Made by a program: the position numbers and the translations under genes | Assembly: GCA_965218865.1 (NCBI GenBank) | Contig: CBDCME010000080.1 | Coordinates: 62,001 to 126,000, forward strand | DNA length: 64,000 nt | Reading direction: 5' to 3' | Origin: CBDCME01 sp965218865 | GTDB lineage: Bacteria; Pseudomonadota; Alphaproteobacteria; JAAXGF01 | Notes under the pieces: generated by a model | Database searches by the model: none | Told to the model about the DNA's origin: nothing | The model's input: only the letters and a program-made list of their open reading frames with translations | Part shown: positions 35,228 through 43,756 of the stretch, piece after piece | Layout: each line of letters begins with the position of its first letter | Position numbering within the stretch: position 1 is the first letter of the stretch

Positions 35228-36115
35228 GTGATCAAGGACGAAAAATCGGGGCCCGGAAACGCGGCCTACGACATCATCGAGCCGCTGCGGAGGACCCTGC
35301 CGGTGGTCCTCAGCTCACCCCACAGCGGACGGCGTTATTCCGCCGAGTTCCTCGCCGATTCGCGCCTTGACGACCAAGCAATCCGGGGCTCGGAGGACAG
35401 TTTCGTCGACGAGATCTTCGTCGGCGCCTGCGGTCTGGGCGCGCCGCTCCTGCGGGCGCTTTTTCCCCGTGCCTTCGTCGATCCGAACCGCGAACCCCTC
35501 GAACTCGATCCCGACATGTTCGAGGACGCGCTCCCCGAAACCGCCAATACCCGCTCCCCGCGGGTGCGGGGCGGCCTCGGCACGGTCGCGCGCGTGGTCG
35601 CCGACGGGGCCGAGATCTACGATCGGAAGCTCCGCTTCGCCGAGGCCCGGGAGCGGATCGAAAATCTCTACCGGCCGTACCACGCGGCGCTGGCGGATTT
35701 GATCGCCGCGACGAAGCGGCGCTTCGGTTTCGTCCTTCTGATCGATTGCCACTCGATGCCGTCGGTGGGCGGTCCCATGGACCAGGATACCGGTTCCCAA
35801 CGCGCCGACGTGGTCCTCGGCGATCGCCACGGGTCCACTTGCCATCCCCTCGTCACCGCCACCGCCGAGCGCGTGTTGCGGTCCCGCAACTTCGCCGTCC
35901 GGCGCAACGCGCCGTACGCCGGCGGCTTCACGGTCGACCATTACGGTCGGCCCGACGCCGGCATCCACGCCCTACAGATCGAAATCAACCGCATGATCTA
36001 CATGGACGAGAAGCGCTTTGAGCGCGGACCGCGCCTCAGCGCCGTCGCGGCCGAGATGACCCGACTGGTGGCGGCGCTCGCGGAAATCGATCCGGCGGTG
36101 TTCGCCGCGGCTTGA
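35228..36115 (+). CDS. N-formylglutamate amidohydrolase family protein
   Basis: 295 aa. VVLSSPHSGRRYSAEF, RALFPRAFVDPNREPLELDP, VLLIDCHSMPS and QIEINRMIYMDE fit the FGase family (metal-binding His/Glu residues visible). GTG 35228 is the start. It is divergent from cpdR with a 168-bp gap, an arrangement I recall in other alphaproteobacteria. The substrate may be N-formylglutamate or a related N-acyl amino acid. Confidence 0.88.
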   Translation: MIKDEKSGPGNAAYDIIEPLRRTLPVVLSSPHSGRRYSAEFLADSRLDDQAIRGSEDSFVDEIFVGACGLGAPLLRALFPRAFVDPNREPLELDPDMFEDALPETANTRSPRVRGGLGTVARVVADGAEIYDRKLRFAEARERIENLYRPYHAALADLIAATKRRFGFVLLIDCHSMPSVGGPMDQDTGSQRADVVLGDRHGSTCHPLVTATAERVLRSRNFAVRRNAPYAGGFTVDHYGRPDAGIHALQIEINRMIYMDEKRFERGPRLSAVAAEMTRLVAALAEIDPAVFAAA

Positions 36116-36242
36116 GGAAACCCGTTCGACAACAGGCGCGGCAAAACCCATCTCTCGCGACGGACAATCGAGGCTGGCGAGTCCCGGGCGGGATGAATTG
36201 ATTCCGCGGCATGAGCCGATAGGTCGTGCTCTCATTGTCTTG

Positions 36243-36371
36243 CAGTCTGTAACTCGCGGCACCGGCCCTCTCCCCCTCCCAGCCACCCACAACCTCTCGT
36301 GGGTGGCTGGGAGGGGGAGAGGGCCGGAACAGACCCAAAAACGCGCGGACGCGCATTTTCGAACAGACACT
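36243..36371. repeat. Palindromic MITE-like repeat, copy C
   Basis: Same layout as copy A but with a shorter loop (CAACCTCTCG) and a compensated change in the stem: the left arm has CCCAGCCACCCA and the right arm TGGGTGGCTGGG where the other copies have G and C. The left end is AGTCTGTAACTCGCGG, lacking part of TTCGAAA. Confidence 0.88.
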
Positions 36372-36603
36372 TGGCCGGATCGACCGTCCCGCCGGTGAAA
36401 CCGATTTAGCTGGGAGAATCCGCCAAGGTCTGGATAATGCGTTGTCGAACGGCGGCGCAGGTGAGCTGCCAAGTAAAACACGCCGGATCCAAAAAAACTG
36501 TATTGTGCCTGGAAAACTCAGAATTTCGAATGCCAATAAGAAATATACGCGACACATTCCCCAACCCAATTTTGCTGATCCTGACCTAAAATGAACTCCG
36601 AAC
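36372..36603. other. Short region without a supported gene
   Basis: About 230 bp between the repeat and the ISAs1 fragment; AT-rich from 36480 to 36600. I see no ORF or RNA motif. Confidence 0.35.
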
Positions 36604-36761
36604 GCCTGGCCGATCCGAACCTGGCCTCCCGTGTGCTGGGGCTGAGCCTGCGGCGGCTGTCTGAGGACATCCAGGCGGTGCACGGATATCCGGCTCTTCT
36701 GGCGGAGACGTTCGTGGACGTCTCGCGATTTGCCGGCACCTGCTACCGCGCGTCGAACCAT
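36604..36761 (+). pseudogene. Fragment of the ISAs1/DUF4338 transposase gene
   Basis: 158 bp nearly identical to 28800-28960, covering NLASRVLGLSLRRLSEDI through RFAGTCYRAS. A 2-base gap (GATCCG against GAGTGCCG) near its start breaks the register. Only this internal piece remains, with neither end of the element. Confidence 0.88.
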
Positions 36762-36806
36762 CTTGTATTATTTGTCGGCAATCAATGACAAAGATGGGGA
36801 AATTTC

Positions 36807-37565
36807 ATGGCCCGGAGCGGTTCGCTGCTTCAAGTGGCCGAAATCGGACATTACATGACTGAATGGAATCCGAGAGAACCGCCAGGGGAGGTGTCGGCGA
36901 TCGCGCTCGCCAACGTCCTGCCCGAACCGCCCCTTTTGGTCATCACCGACCGCCTCGGGGCCGGTTTGCCCGTGGCCCGGATCGTCGCCGCCGCCGGCGC
37001 CGCCGGCTGCCGCTGGATCATGGTCCGGGAAAAGGATTTGACGGCCACGGCGCTCGCCGGGCTGGTCCGGGAGTGCCAGCAGGCGGTGGCCGGAACCGGA
37101 ACCCTGGTGTGCGTCAATCGTGATGCGGCGGTGGCCGCCGATTGCGGCGCCGGAGGTGTCCATCTGCCCCAGGGCCACGAGGTCGCGGCGGCCCGGCGGC
37201 GGCTCGGCCGCGAGGGGCTTGTCGGGGTCTCCGCCCATTCCCTCGCCGAAGCGGAAATCGCCGCCGCCGGCGGCGCCGATTATGTCACTCTGAGCCCGAT
37301 ATTCCCCAGCCCCGGCAAACCCGGTTACGGTCCTCCCCTGGGTTTGAAGGAGCTCAAGCGGGTCGCCGCCTTGGTTCCGCTCCCCGTCGTCGCCCTCGGC
37401 GGTATCGACGCCACCACGGCCGCCGCCTGCCGACACGCCGGCGCCGCCGGAATCGCCGTCATGGGCGGCGTCATGGCCGCCCCGGCCCCAACGACCGCAT
37501 CCCTGGTCCGGGCTCTGGCCGGGTTGCGCCGGTCCCGAGGCTCGCCTAGGTTTAGAGGTGATTAG
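36807..37565 (+). CDS. thiE: Thiamine-phosphate synthase
   Basis: Up to 252 aa; ATG 36855 (MTEWNPREPPGEV) is also a credible start. LLVITDRLGAG, CRWIMVREKDL, GVHLPQGHEV, SPIFPSPGKPGYGPPLG and VVALGGIDATTAAACRHAGA are TMP-synthase/TenI motifs. It couples HMP-PP and the thiazole phosphate. In some autotrophic relatives thiE follows fba, but here the upstream side is mobile-element debris. Confidence 0.88.
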   Translation: MARSGSLLQVAEIGHYMTEWNPREPPGEVSAIALANVLPEPPLLVITDRLGAGLPVARIVAAAGAAGCRWIMVREKDLTATALAGLVRECQQAVAGTGTLVCVNRDAAVAADCGAGGVHLPQGHEVAAARRRLGREGLVGVSAHSLAEAEIAAAGGADYVTLSPIFPSPGKPGYGPPLGLKELKRVAALVPLPVVALGGIDATTAAACRHAGAAGIAVMGGVMAAPAPTTASLVRALAGLRRSRGSPRFRGD

Positions 37566-37734
37566 GAAGAGCAACTCGTGGTCTCAGTCGCAGCAAAACG
37601 GCAAGAGCATCTGCGAGAGAATTCGGTTGCACATCAAGCATTGCCTCCCATATCAGAGGAATCGGAGATTCTTTGGCCTGACAAGAAGGTTCCTCACTAT
37701 CGGAAACTCGCTCGACCCTCGCGAAAAGATATCA

Positions 37735-38040
37735 AGGCGGATAAGCGAAGCCCCCTCGATATCACACCCAACCCGTAACGTCCGACCGCAAGACAAAGCA
37801 ATCTCAACAGCCGGCGGCGAACGCACGCCAATGCAAGACGCCTCGTCCGTCATCTCGACAGGGAGAAATCCGCCAAACCCCGGCGCGCCCTCCGGTTCCA
37901 AATCCCGGCGCCAACGGTAAATCTGCTGCGGCAGAATATCGTGCCGCCGCGCCACCGACACCGCCCCCGGCGCCATCGCCTCCAAAACAATCCGGGCCTT
38001 TTCTTCCAACGACCACCGCCGACGCTCCGGACCCGTTAAC
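37735..38040 (-). pseudogene. IS66-family TnpA remnant
   Basis: On the minus strand the reading GPERRRWSLEEKARIVLEAM ... VARRHDILPQQIYRWRRDL ... VEIALSCGRTLRVGCDI ... matches IS66 orfA. It has no start, because the IS3 inverted repeat begins at 38041, and its C-terminus runs on into unrelated sequence. tnpB and tnpC are absent. Confidence 0.8.
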
Positions 38041-38108
38041 TGAGGTGGTCCTAGAAAATTGGACAGGCTGTTAAGGTGTATTCCACCGTTTGACGGAGGA
38101 ATACGGAG

Positions 38109-38390
38109 ATGACGAGACGACGCCGGTTTACAGCGGACTTCAAGGCCAAGGTGGCGCTGGAAGCGCTCCGGGGCGACAGGACGATCCAGGAGATTGCGGG
38201 GAAGCACAAGGTGCATCCGAACCAAGTGAGCACGTGGAAGCGCCAGGCGGTTGAGGGCCTGGGAGCGGTGTTTTCGAACGGTGCCGAGAGGGTCCACCGG
38301 GACCATGAAGCGGAGGTCCGCGGCCTCCACGCCAAGATCGGCGAACTGACGGTGGAACGGGATTTTTTGTCCGGGGGGCTCAAGCGATGA
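38109..38390 (+). CDS. IS3 transposase OrfA
   Basis: 93 aa. HTH_Tnp_1-type domain (RRRFTADFKAKVALEALRG, TIQEIAGKHKVHPNQVSTWK) and a leucine-zipper-like tail ending ERDFLSGGLKR. Its stop overlaps an ATG of the orfB region, as is usual before frameshifted OrfAB production. Confidence 0.88.
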   Translation: MTRRRRFTADFKAKVALEALRGDRTIQEIAGKHKVHPNQVSTWKRQAVEGLGAVFSNGAERVHRDHEAEVRGLHAKIGELTVERDFLSGGLKR

Positions 38391-38411
38391 GCCCGGGGGG
38401 GACGCAAGGCG

Positions 38412-39318
38412 ATGGTCGTGCGCCACCGACCCGATCTGAGCTTGAGCCGTCAATGCCGTCTGCTTTCCATCAGCCGATCCTCGTTCTATTACGCGCCGAA
38501 GGGCGAGAGTCCGGAGAACCTGGCGCTGATGCGCCGCCTCGACGGATTGTTCCTGAAGTATCCGTTCTACGGCAGTCGCCAGATGGTCCGCCAGTTTCGG
38601 CGGGAAGGCGTCCGCGTCGGCCGTCCGCAGGTTGATGCGATTGATGGGCTTGGAGGCCATCTACCAGGCGCCGAGAACCAGCGCGCCGCATCCCGCGCAC
38701 CGGATTTATCCCTATCTTCTCAGGGGGCTCGCGATCGACCGGCCCAATCAGGTCTGGTGCGCCGACATCACCTACATCCCGGCGCAGCGCGGGTTCCTCT
38801 ATTTGATGGCGGTCATGGATTGGGCGACGCGTCATGTGCTTGCCTGGCGGCTGTCGAATACCATGGATGCCCGGTTTTGCGTCGAGGCGCTGAACCAGGC
38901 GCTGGCCCGATATGGTAGGCCCGAGATCTTCAACACGGACCAGGGCAGCCAGTTCACCAGCTCCGAGTTCACCGACGTGCTCAAGGATGCCGACGTACGC
39001 ATTTCCATGGACGGTCGGGGGCGCTGCCTGGACAACGTTTTCATCGAGCGGCTGTGGCGCTCGCTCAAATACGAGGCGGTGTATCTTCACGAATTGTCCG
39101 ACGGCTTCACCGCCGAGCGGGTCATCGGCGAGTGGATCGACTTCTATAACACCAAGCGGCCTCATTCCGCCCTCGCCGGCCAAACGCCGGCCGAGGTTTC
39201 CGGGGCCAAACAACCTGTGGATATGATGGACAAGGCTACCGCCTTGCCCACATCCCCACAGGCTCAACAACCGCAACAGGACGAAATCGATGTAATAAAC
39301 AGGATTTTGGCGGCATGA
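38412..39318 (+). pseudogene. IS3 transposase OrfB with internal frameshift
   Basis: The first frame gives MVVRHRPDLSLSRQCRLL, SRSSFYYAP and KYPFYGSRQMVRQFRREGV; the second, from about 38632, gives RLMRLMGLEAIYQ, then the rve core WCADITYIPAQRGF, FNTDQGSQFTS and DNVFIERLWRSLKYE with all DDE residues. The frames must be joined near 38620, so one indel has broken the gene or a shift is needed. Confidence 0.82.
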
Positions 39319-39567
39319 TCACCCAACAGAATACACCTTAACCCCGCCGCCAAACTGTCCAACCATGTGGGACCAGCTCACAAATCGGCTACTATCAAGG
39401 TGGAACCTACCTCCACTGGCAACACGCGCCTTCGGGGCGCACTGAATAATTGCGGCTAAAAAGAACATCGGCACTCCAGGAACCAGCGTGGGAAGAACGC
39501 TATTGAAGATGTCCATAGGCGCAGAGGGGTCGCCGAAACTTATAGTGGATCGCGCCGCCGTTCTCAC
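39319..39567 (-). CDS. Hypothetical protein, second ORF of the inverted-repeat unit
   Basis: 83 codons from GTG 39567, which overlaps the stop of the upstream ORF as GTGA. MDIFNSVLPTLVPGVPMFFLAAII is hydrophobic. The C-terminal third is encoded by the left repeat arm and then by IS3 end sequence, so the natural end is probably lost. No family recognised. Confidence 0.35.
   Translation of the reverse strand: MRTAARSTISFGDPSAPMDIFNSVLPTLVPGVPMFFLAAIIQCAPKARVASGGRFHLDSSRFVSWSHMVGQFGGGVKVYSVG
39382..39458. repeat. 77-bp inverted repeat, left arm
   Basis: Matches the reverse complement of 39941-40017 at 76 of 77 positions. Each arm contains a small hairpin, GCGCC-TTCGG-GGCGC. The left arm abuts the IS3 right end. 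Confidence 0.93.
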
Positions 39568-39950
39568 GTAAGAATGTTAGGCGGGTCAACATCCATGGCC
39601 GTACCTGGACTGCCTAACAATGCCGTCATACCGCCACACTGATCAAAATCCGTGGACCCATCGTCACCTCCAAAAATTGGAGTATTTCGCCTAAACGCTC
39701 TAAAAGGTTGAGTAAAATAAGCGCCATACTCATCAGTATTCTGGGGCGGAAGAAAATCGGGTTTGTTCATTGCCGTAGACATATAGTCTCCTCCAGCTAC
39801 TTCACCCGGAACCTGCGATTCAGTTGTTCTGAGTGGTGAACTTGGTGCATTTCCCATTGGGTGGCGTGGTGGATCAACCATCCCTGTCTGGGTACTCGAC
39901 AAGAACTTTGGCAAGAAAGCATCGACAAAATTCCGCTCATTAGCCGCCAT
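39564..39950 (-). CDS. Hypothetical protein inside the inverted-repeat unit
   Basis: 128 aa. Its ATG lies within the right 77-bp arm. Sequence MAANERNFVDAFLPKFLSS..., rich in Pro, Gly and Asp, no membrane segment, one Cys. No known domain. The GTGA overlap with the next frame suggests a two-gene unit. The AT-richer composition differs from flanking chromosomal genes. Confidence 0.4.
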   Translation of the reverse strand: MAANERNFVDAFLPKFLSSTQTGMVDPPRHPMGNAPSSPLRTTESQVPGEVAGGDYMSTAMNKPDFLPPQNTDEYGAYFTQPFRAFRRNTPIFGGDDGSTDFDQCGGMTALLGSPGTAMDVDPPNILT

Positions 39951-40017
39951 TATTCAGTGCGCCCCGAAGGCGCGTGTTGCCAGTGGAGGTAGGTTCCACC
40001 TTGATAGTAGCCGATTT
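39941..40017. repeat. 77-bp inverted repeat, right arm
   Basis: Reverse complement of the left arm with one mismatch (C for A near 39948). It includes the ATG of the 128-aa ORF. Confidence 0.93.
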
Positions 40018-40116
40018 AATCGAGTAGCTGACAGGCGGTTTCGTTGGGTAACTGGCGGGATCGAAGCCCTGTGACAAAGGCCACCTTGGGTGGTTGAGCG
40101 AGCGTGTGGGCTGTAA

Positions 40117-40144
40117 CGCGAGTCAAACTCTAGGGCGGTTGGTA
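40117..40144. mobile_element. IS630 end remnant (28 bp)
   Basis: CGCGAGTCAAACTCTAGGGC and the following GGTTGGTA equal the end of the full IS630 copies. It is followed by TTA and then directly by dCTP-deaminase-like sequence, so an IS630 once sat in that gene and most of it was deleted. Confidence 0.9.
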
Positions 40145-40384
40145 TTAGTCATTGAGACCGCCGGCACTATTCACCCTGGATTTGCCGGCTGTCTCGCGCT
40201 GGAGATTAGCAACCTTGGCGGAATCCCCATTGAGATCAAGCCCAGAATAACGATATGCCAAATATCGTTCTTGAAGACTTCAGATGAGTACGTGACCGGT
40301 AGTTCCTTCGACGGGATGAGGCGTCCTGAAATTGGCAGCATTAGCATGGACGAGGTGGCACGGCGCCTCGGCCGCCCGATTTAA
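40145..40384 (+). pseudogene. dCTP deaminase-like C-terminal fragment
   Basis: About 79 codons: LVIETAGTIHPGFAGCLALEISNLGGIP and PRITICQISFLKTSDEY match the C-terminal half of the dCTP deaminase/dUTPase fold. The N-terminal half is missing, cut at the IS630 end. An apparent ATG at 40094 would translate IS remnant sequence and is not natural. Confidence 0.75.
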
Positions 40385-40456
40385 AGAGCTGACCATTCTC
40401 TGATGGCCTCCGTTGCGTCAAGGTAAGCGTCATTATCAAAAACCAATGAATTCAAT

Positions 40457-40791
40457 TGGTCATCGGCGCCACCGTCGTCACCGCCGAGACCTGGCACAAA
40501 ATTCCCCCGGAGTTGCGCGAGACCTTGATGAGGATCGCCCGAGAGCAGGGCGCCAGGACGCTGAAACTCGTGCGCGAGCTCGAGCAGGAGGCAATCCAGG
40601 CGATGGCCAAGCGAGGGCTTCAAGTGGTCTCGGTGCCACCCGACGCGCTGGCCGATTGGCGGGCCAAAGCTGAATCGATCTACCCCGAGATTCGCGGCAC
40701 GCTGATCCCGGCGCCGATTTTCGACGACGTCTTGAGACTCCGCGATGAATACCGGAACGCAACCGGCACGCCCCCCAATGCCGGTCCCTGA
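40457..40791 (+). pseudogene. dctP: TRAP transporter solute-binding protein (DctP), C-terminal fragment
   Basis: About 110 codons: VIGATVVTAETWHKIPPELRETLM, EQEAIQAMAKRGLQVVSVPPD and AESIYPEIRGTLIPAPIFDDVL resemble the C-terminal lobe of DctP-type binding proteins. Signal peptide and N-lobe are absent. It overlaps dctQ, so the dctPQM operon has lost its 5' part. Confidence 0.78.
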
Positions 40792-41368
40792 CGGGGCCGG
40801 CGGCCGGTCCGCACGGATGTCCCTTTCGGCCCAGGGGACGCGAACGGCGGAACGGGCGATCGTGACGGTGGCGCTCACCGCCATTGTATGTTTGCCGCTG
40901 ATCGAAATCTTGGGGCGGCCCCTAGTCGGAGGCGGCATTCTAGGATCGATCGAATTCGTCCGTCACCTGACGCTCTGGATCGGATTTATGGGCGCGGTCG
41001 TGGCGGTCCCTGGGGGCCGCCATCTGGCCTTTGGACTTGCCGCGAGCTTGCGCGGGCGCTGGCAGTCCGTCGCCGTGATCGCGAGCGGATCGGTGACGGT
41101 CGGCGTTTGCTTGCTTCTGGCCAAGGCGTCGCTCGACATGGTGCTGGCGGACCGGGCGGCCCTGGCCGTTGTCGGCGGCATCTTTCCGCTCTGGGTGGCG
41201 GAGATCATCATGCCTGTGGGCTTCGCGTTGATCGGGATGCGGTTTCTCGTCCAGCTGCCCGGCGGCACCCGAAGACAGGCCGTCGTCGGGGCCCTGGCGC
41301 TGCTCTGTTTCGCCTTCTTGCCGCCGGAACTCCGGCCCCTCGTTCTGGCCCCGCGGGGCTCTGTTTGA
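40745..41368 (+). CDS. dctQ: TRAP transporter small permease (DctQ)
   Basis: 207 aa; the start may be internal (for example ATG 40817). Four membrane helices are predicted, and the central SIEFVRHLTLWIGFMGAVVAVPGGRHLAFG is typical of DctQ. It overlaps dctM by TTGA. Without an intact DctP the transporter may be inactive unless a binding protein is supplied elsewhere. Confidence 0.82.
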   Translation: MNTGTQPARPPMPVPDGAGGRSARMSLSAQGTRTAERAIVTVALTAIVCLPLIEILGRPLVGGGILGSIEFVRHLTLWIGFMGAVVAVPGGRHLAFGLAASLRGRWQSVAVIASGSVTVGVCLLLAKASLDMVLADRAALAVVGGIFPLWVAEIIMPVGFALIGMRFLVQLPGGTRRQAVVGALALLCFAFLPPELRPLVLAPRGSV

Positions 41369-42615
41369 TTCCCCTTGCCGCCATGGCCGGGGTCCCCATC
41401 TTCGCCGTCCTCGGCGCCTGTGCCATCCTGCTTTTCTACGTCGATGGCGCACCCCTGGCCTCGATCTCCGTGGAGGCCTACCGCATCGCCTCGAATCCGA
41501 TCCTGCCGACGATCCCCCTGTTCACCCTGGCGGGCACGATCATGGCGGAGGGCAATGCCTCCAACCGTCTGGTCCGGGCCTTTCGGGCCCTGTTCGGCTG
41601 GTTTCCAGGAGACACCGCGATCGCCACAATCGCTGTCTGCGCCTTTTTCACGACCTTCAACGGCGGCTCAGGCGTGACCCTACTCGCCCTTGGCGGTCTC
41701 ATGTTGCCGATTCTCGTTCGCGAAGGTTACGGCGCCAAGTTCTCGCTCGGCACGATCACCGCATCCGGCAGCCTCGGGATACTCTTTCCGCCTAGACTGG
41801 CGATCATCCTTTACAGGGTCGCGTCCTTTACCCCGATCGATCGCTTATTCGTAGCGGCATTTCTCCCCGGTCTCATGCTCATGGGGCTGGTCCTCTTGTA
41901 TGCCGTTGTTCGGGGCCGCGCCCGCCGCGATATTCGCAAGCGTTTCAATGGGCGCGAGGCTGTGTCCGCGCTCCGCGAGGCGAAATGGGAGATACTGCTG
42001 CCCGTGACCATCCTGGTCGCGATCTTCTCGGGTTTCGCGACCCTAGTGGAAGCGGCCAGCATGGCCGTGCTCTACACGGTGTGCGTGGAGGTATTCATCC
42101 ACCGGGAACTCAGTCCGCGAAACGACCTGCCCCGCAATTTCGTCGAATGCACGGAGTTGGTCGGTGGCATCATGATCATTCTCGCCACCGCCATGGGGCT
42201 CGCCAGCTACCTGATCTACGCGGATGTTCCGACCGCCCTGACTGAATGGATAGTGTCGACCGTCGAATCGAAATGGGTGTTCCTCCTGGGCCTCAACGCG
42301 TTCTTCCTCCTGGCCGGATGTTTCCTGGATATCTTCTCCGCGATTGTCGTGCTGGTGCCGTTGATTCTCCCGGTCGCGTTGGCGTACGGGGTTCACCCGC
42401 TGCATCTGGGAGTCATTTTTCTTGCCAACATGGAGCTCGGATATCTCACCCCGCCGGTGGGCATGAACCTGTTCTTGGCGTCGTTCCGGTTCAACCGGCC
42501 GCTCATGGAAATATGCCGCGCCACCCTGCCCTTCTTCCTGGTGATCCTCGCGGGCGTGTTGGTGGTGACCTACGTGCCCTGGCTCAGCACGACGTTGCCG
42601 GCGGCGATGGAGTAG
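41365..42615 (+). CDS. dctM: TRAP transporter large permease (DctM)
   Basis: 416 aa from TTG 41365 (ATG 41383 possible). About 11-12 helices. GVPIFAVLGACAILLFY, PLFTLAGTIMAEGNASNRLVR and MELGYLTPPVGMNLFLAS are DctM motifs. The substrate cannot be read from sequence. Confidence 0.88.
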   Translation: MIPLAAMAGVPIFAVLGACAILLFYVDGAPLASISVEAYRIASNPILPTIPLFTLAGTIMAEGNASNRLVRAFRALFGWFPGDTAIATIAVCAFFTTFNGGSGVTLLALGGLMLPILVREGYGAKFSLGTITASGSLGILFPPRLAIILYRVASFTPIDRLFVAAFLPGLMLMGLVLLYAVVRGRARRDIRKRFNGREAVSALREAKWEILLPVTILVAIFSGFATLVEAASMAVLYTVCVEVFIHRELSPRNDLPRNFVECTELVGGIMIILATAMGLASYLIYADVPTALTEWIVSTVESKWVFLLGLNAFFLLAGCFLDIFSAIVVLVPLILPVALAYGVHPLHLGVIFLANMELGYLTPPVGMNLFLASFRFNRPLMEICRATLPFFLVILAGVLVVTYVPWLSTTLPAAME

Positions 42616-42664
42616 GCGCCGAGAACACCGACGTTGATCGAGGCCGTGGCGGTGCGATGCCCCT

Positions 42665-43588
42665 TCACGATTCGGCGGCCAGCAAGGCGTCGAGGCCGTG
42701 GCGGTAGTCGGGGTAGCGGAGACGGACGCCGAGCTCGGTCTTGATCCGCCGGTTGCGGACCCGGCGGTTGTCGGCGTAGAAGCTCCGCCCCAGGGGCGAG
42801 AGCTCGGCCGCCTCGAAGGGGATCAGGGCTGGGGGGTCCAGGCCCAGGCGCCGGCAGGCGTGGGCCACGACCTCGGCCGAGGGCGCCGGCTCGTCGTCGC
42901 AGACGTTGTAGGCCCGGCCGTTGTCGGGCCGGGCCATCGAGGCTCGCAGGGTGGCGACGACGTCGGCGACGTGGATGCGCGAAAAGACCTGTCCGGGTTT
43001 GTCGATACGCTTGGCGGTGCCGGCCCGCGCGGCGTCGATCTGGCTCCGGCCCGGCCCGTAGATCCCGGCCAGCCGGAATACTTGCGCCGCGCAACTTTCA
43101 CGCCCCAAGCCGAGCCAGGCCATTTCGGCCGCCAGGCGCCAGCGCCCGCGCTCGCCGGAGGGGTTCGGCGGCGTGGTCTCGTCGACCCAGGCGCCGCCGT
43201 GGTCGCCGTAGACCCCCGTGGTCGACAGATATCCGACCCAGACCAGCGCCGGCAGCCGTCCGATGTCGCCGGCATGGGCGGCGAGAACCGGGTCGCCCTC
43301 GGCCCCGGGCGGCACCGAGGCGAGGAGGTGGGTGGTTCCCGCCAGGGCCGCGTCGGACAGAGGCCGATCCTTGTCGAAGAGGAAGACCTCGTACCCCGCC
43401 GCGGCCAGGGATCGCCGACGCTCGGCGCCGCGGCAGGTTCCGGCCAGGCGCCAACCGTCGCCGGCGAGCGCCCGCGCCAGGGCCTCGGCGCAATAGCCGA
43501 ATCCGAAACAAAAAAGGCGCCGTTTCTCGCTCACCGCCACCGCCCTTCCTCGCCGCCGACCGGGAAGCATGACGGGCGTTTCCCTCAC
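42665..43588 (-). CDS. NAD(P)-dependent epimerase/dehydratase-like protein
   Basis: Up to 307 aa; the natural start may be at MLPGRRR or nearer SEKRRLFCFGFGY. A Rossmann motif LFCFGFGYCAEALARAL opens the fold, with YLSTTGVYGDHGGAWVDE and VFSRIHVADVV following, as in YeeZ/SDR-type epimerases. The catalytic YxxxK is not evident. Substrate unknown. It is convergent with dctM. Confidence 0.8.
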   Translation of the reverse strand: MRETPVMLPGRRRGRAVAVSEKRRLFCFGFGYCAEALARALAGDGWRLAGTCRGAERRRSLAAAGYEVFLFDKDRPLSDAALAGTTHLLASVPPGAEGDPVLAAHAGDIGRLPALVWVGYLSTTGVYGDHGGAWVDETTPPNPSGERGRWRLAAEMAWLGLGRESCAAQVFRLAGIYGPGRSQIDAARAGTAKRIDKPGQVFSRIHVADVVATLRASMARPDNGRAYNVCDDEPAPSAEVVAHACRRLGLDPPALIPFEAAELSPLGRSFYADNRRVRNRRIKTELGVRLRYPDYRHGLDALLAAES

Positions 43589-43756
43589 CGCCTCGCCGGG
43601 GGTGCGTCCGCGCCGGGGGAGATTCCTTCCCGGCTTTCCCGACCTCTACCAGGAAGCCGTCTTGACGCCAACGGGTAAACGCCCCCATGCTGGGCCGGCG
43701 GTGCCCGGGCATCGGCGCGGAAATTCGACATCCAGCGGGAAGGACATCTGGCCAAA

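Larger units (their letters stand above)
38041..39381 (+). mobile_element. IS3-family element (about 1.34 kb)
   Basis: Left end TGAGGTGGTCCTAG and reverse-complemented right end TGTGAGCTGGTCC are imperfect inverted repeats; both ends also carry TTGGACAG and TTAAGGTGTATTC in the same order. It contains orfA and a frameshifted orfB. No clear target duplication was seen. Confidence 0.85.

Noticed and set aside
39382..40017. CRISPR-like or invertible phage-tail module
   Set aside because: Only one inverted pair is present, with no short direct repeats, no invertase gene and no tail-fibre motifs.
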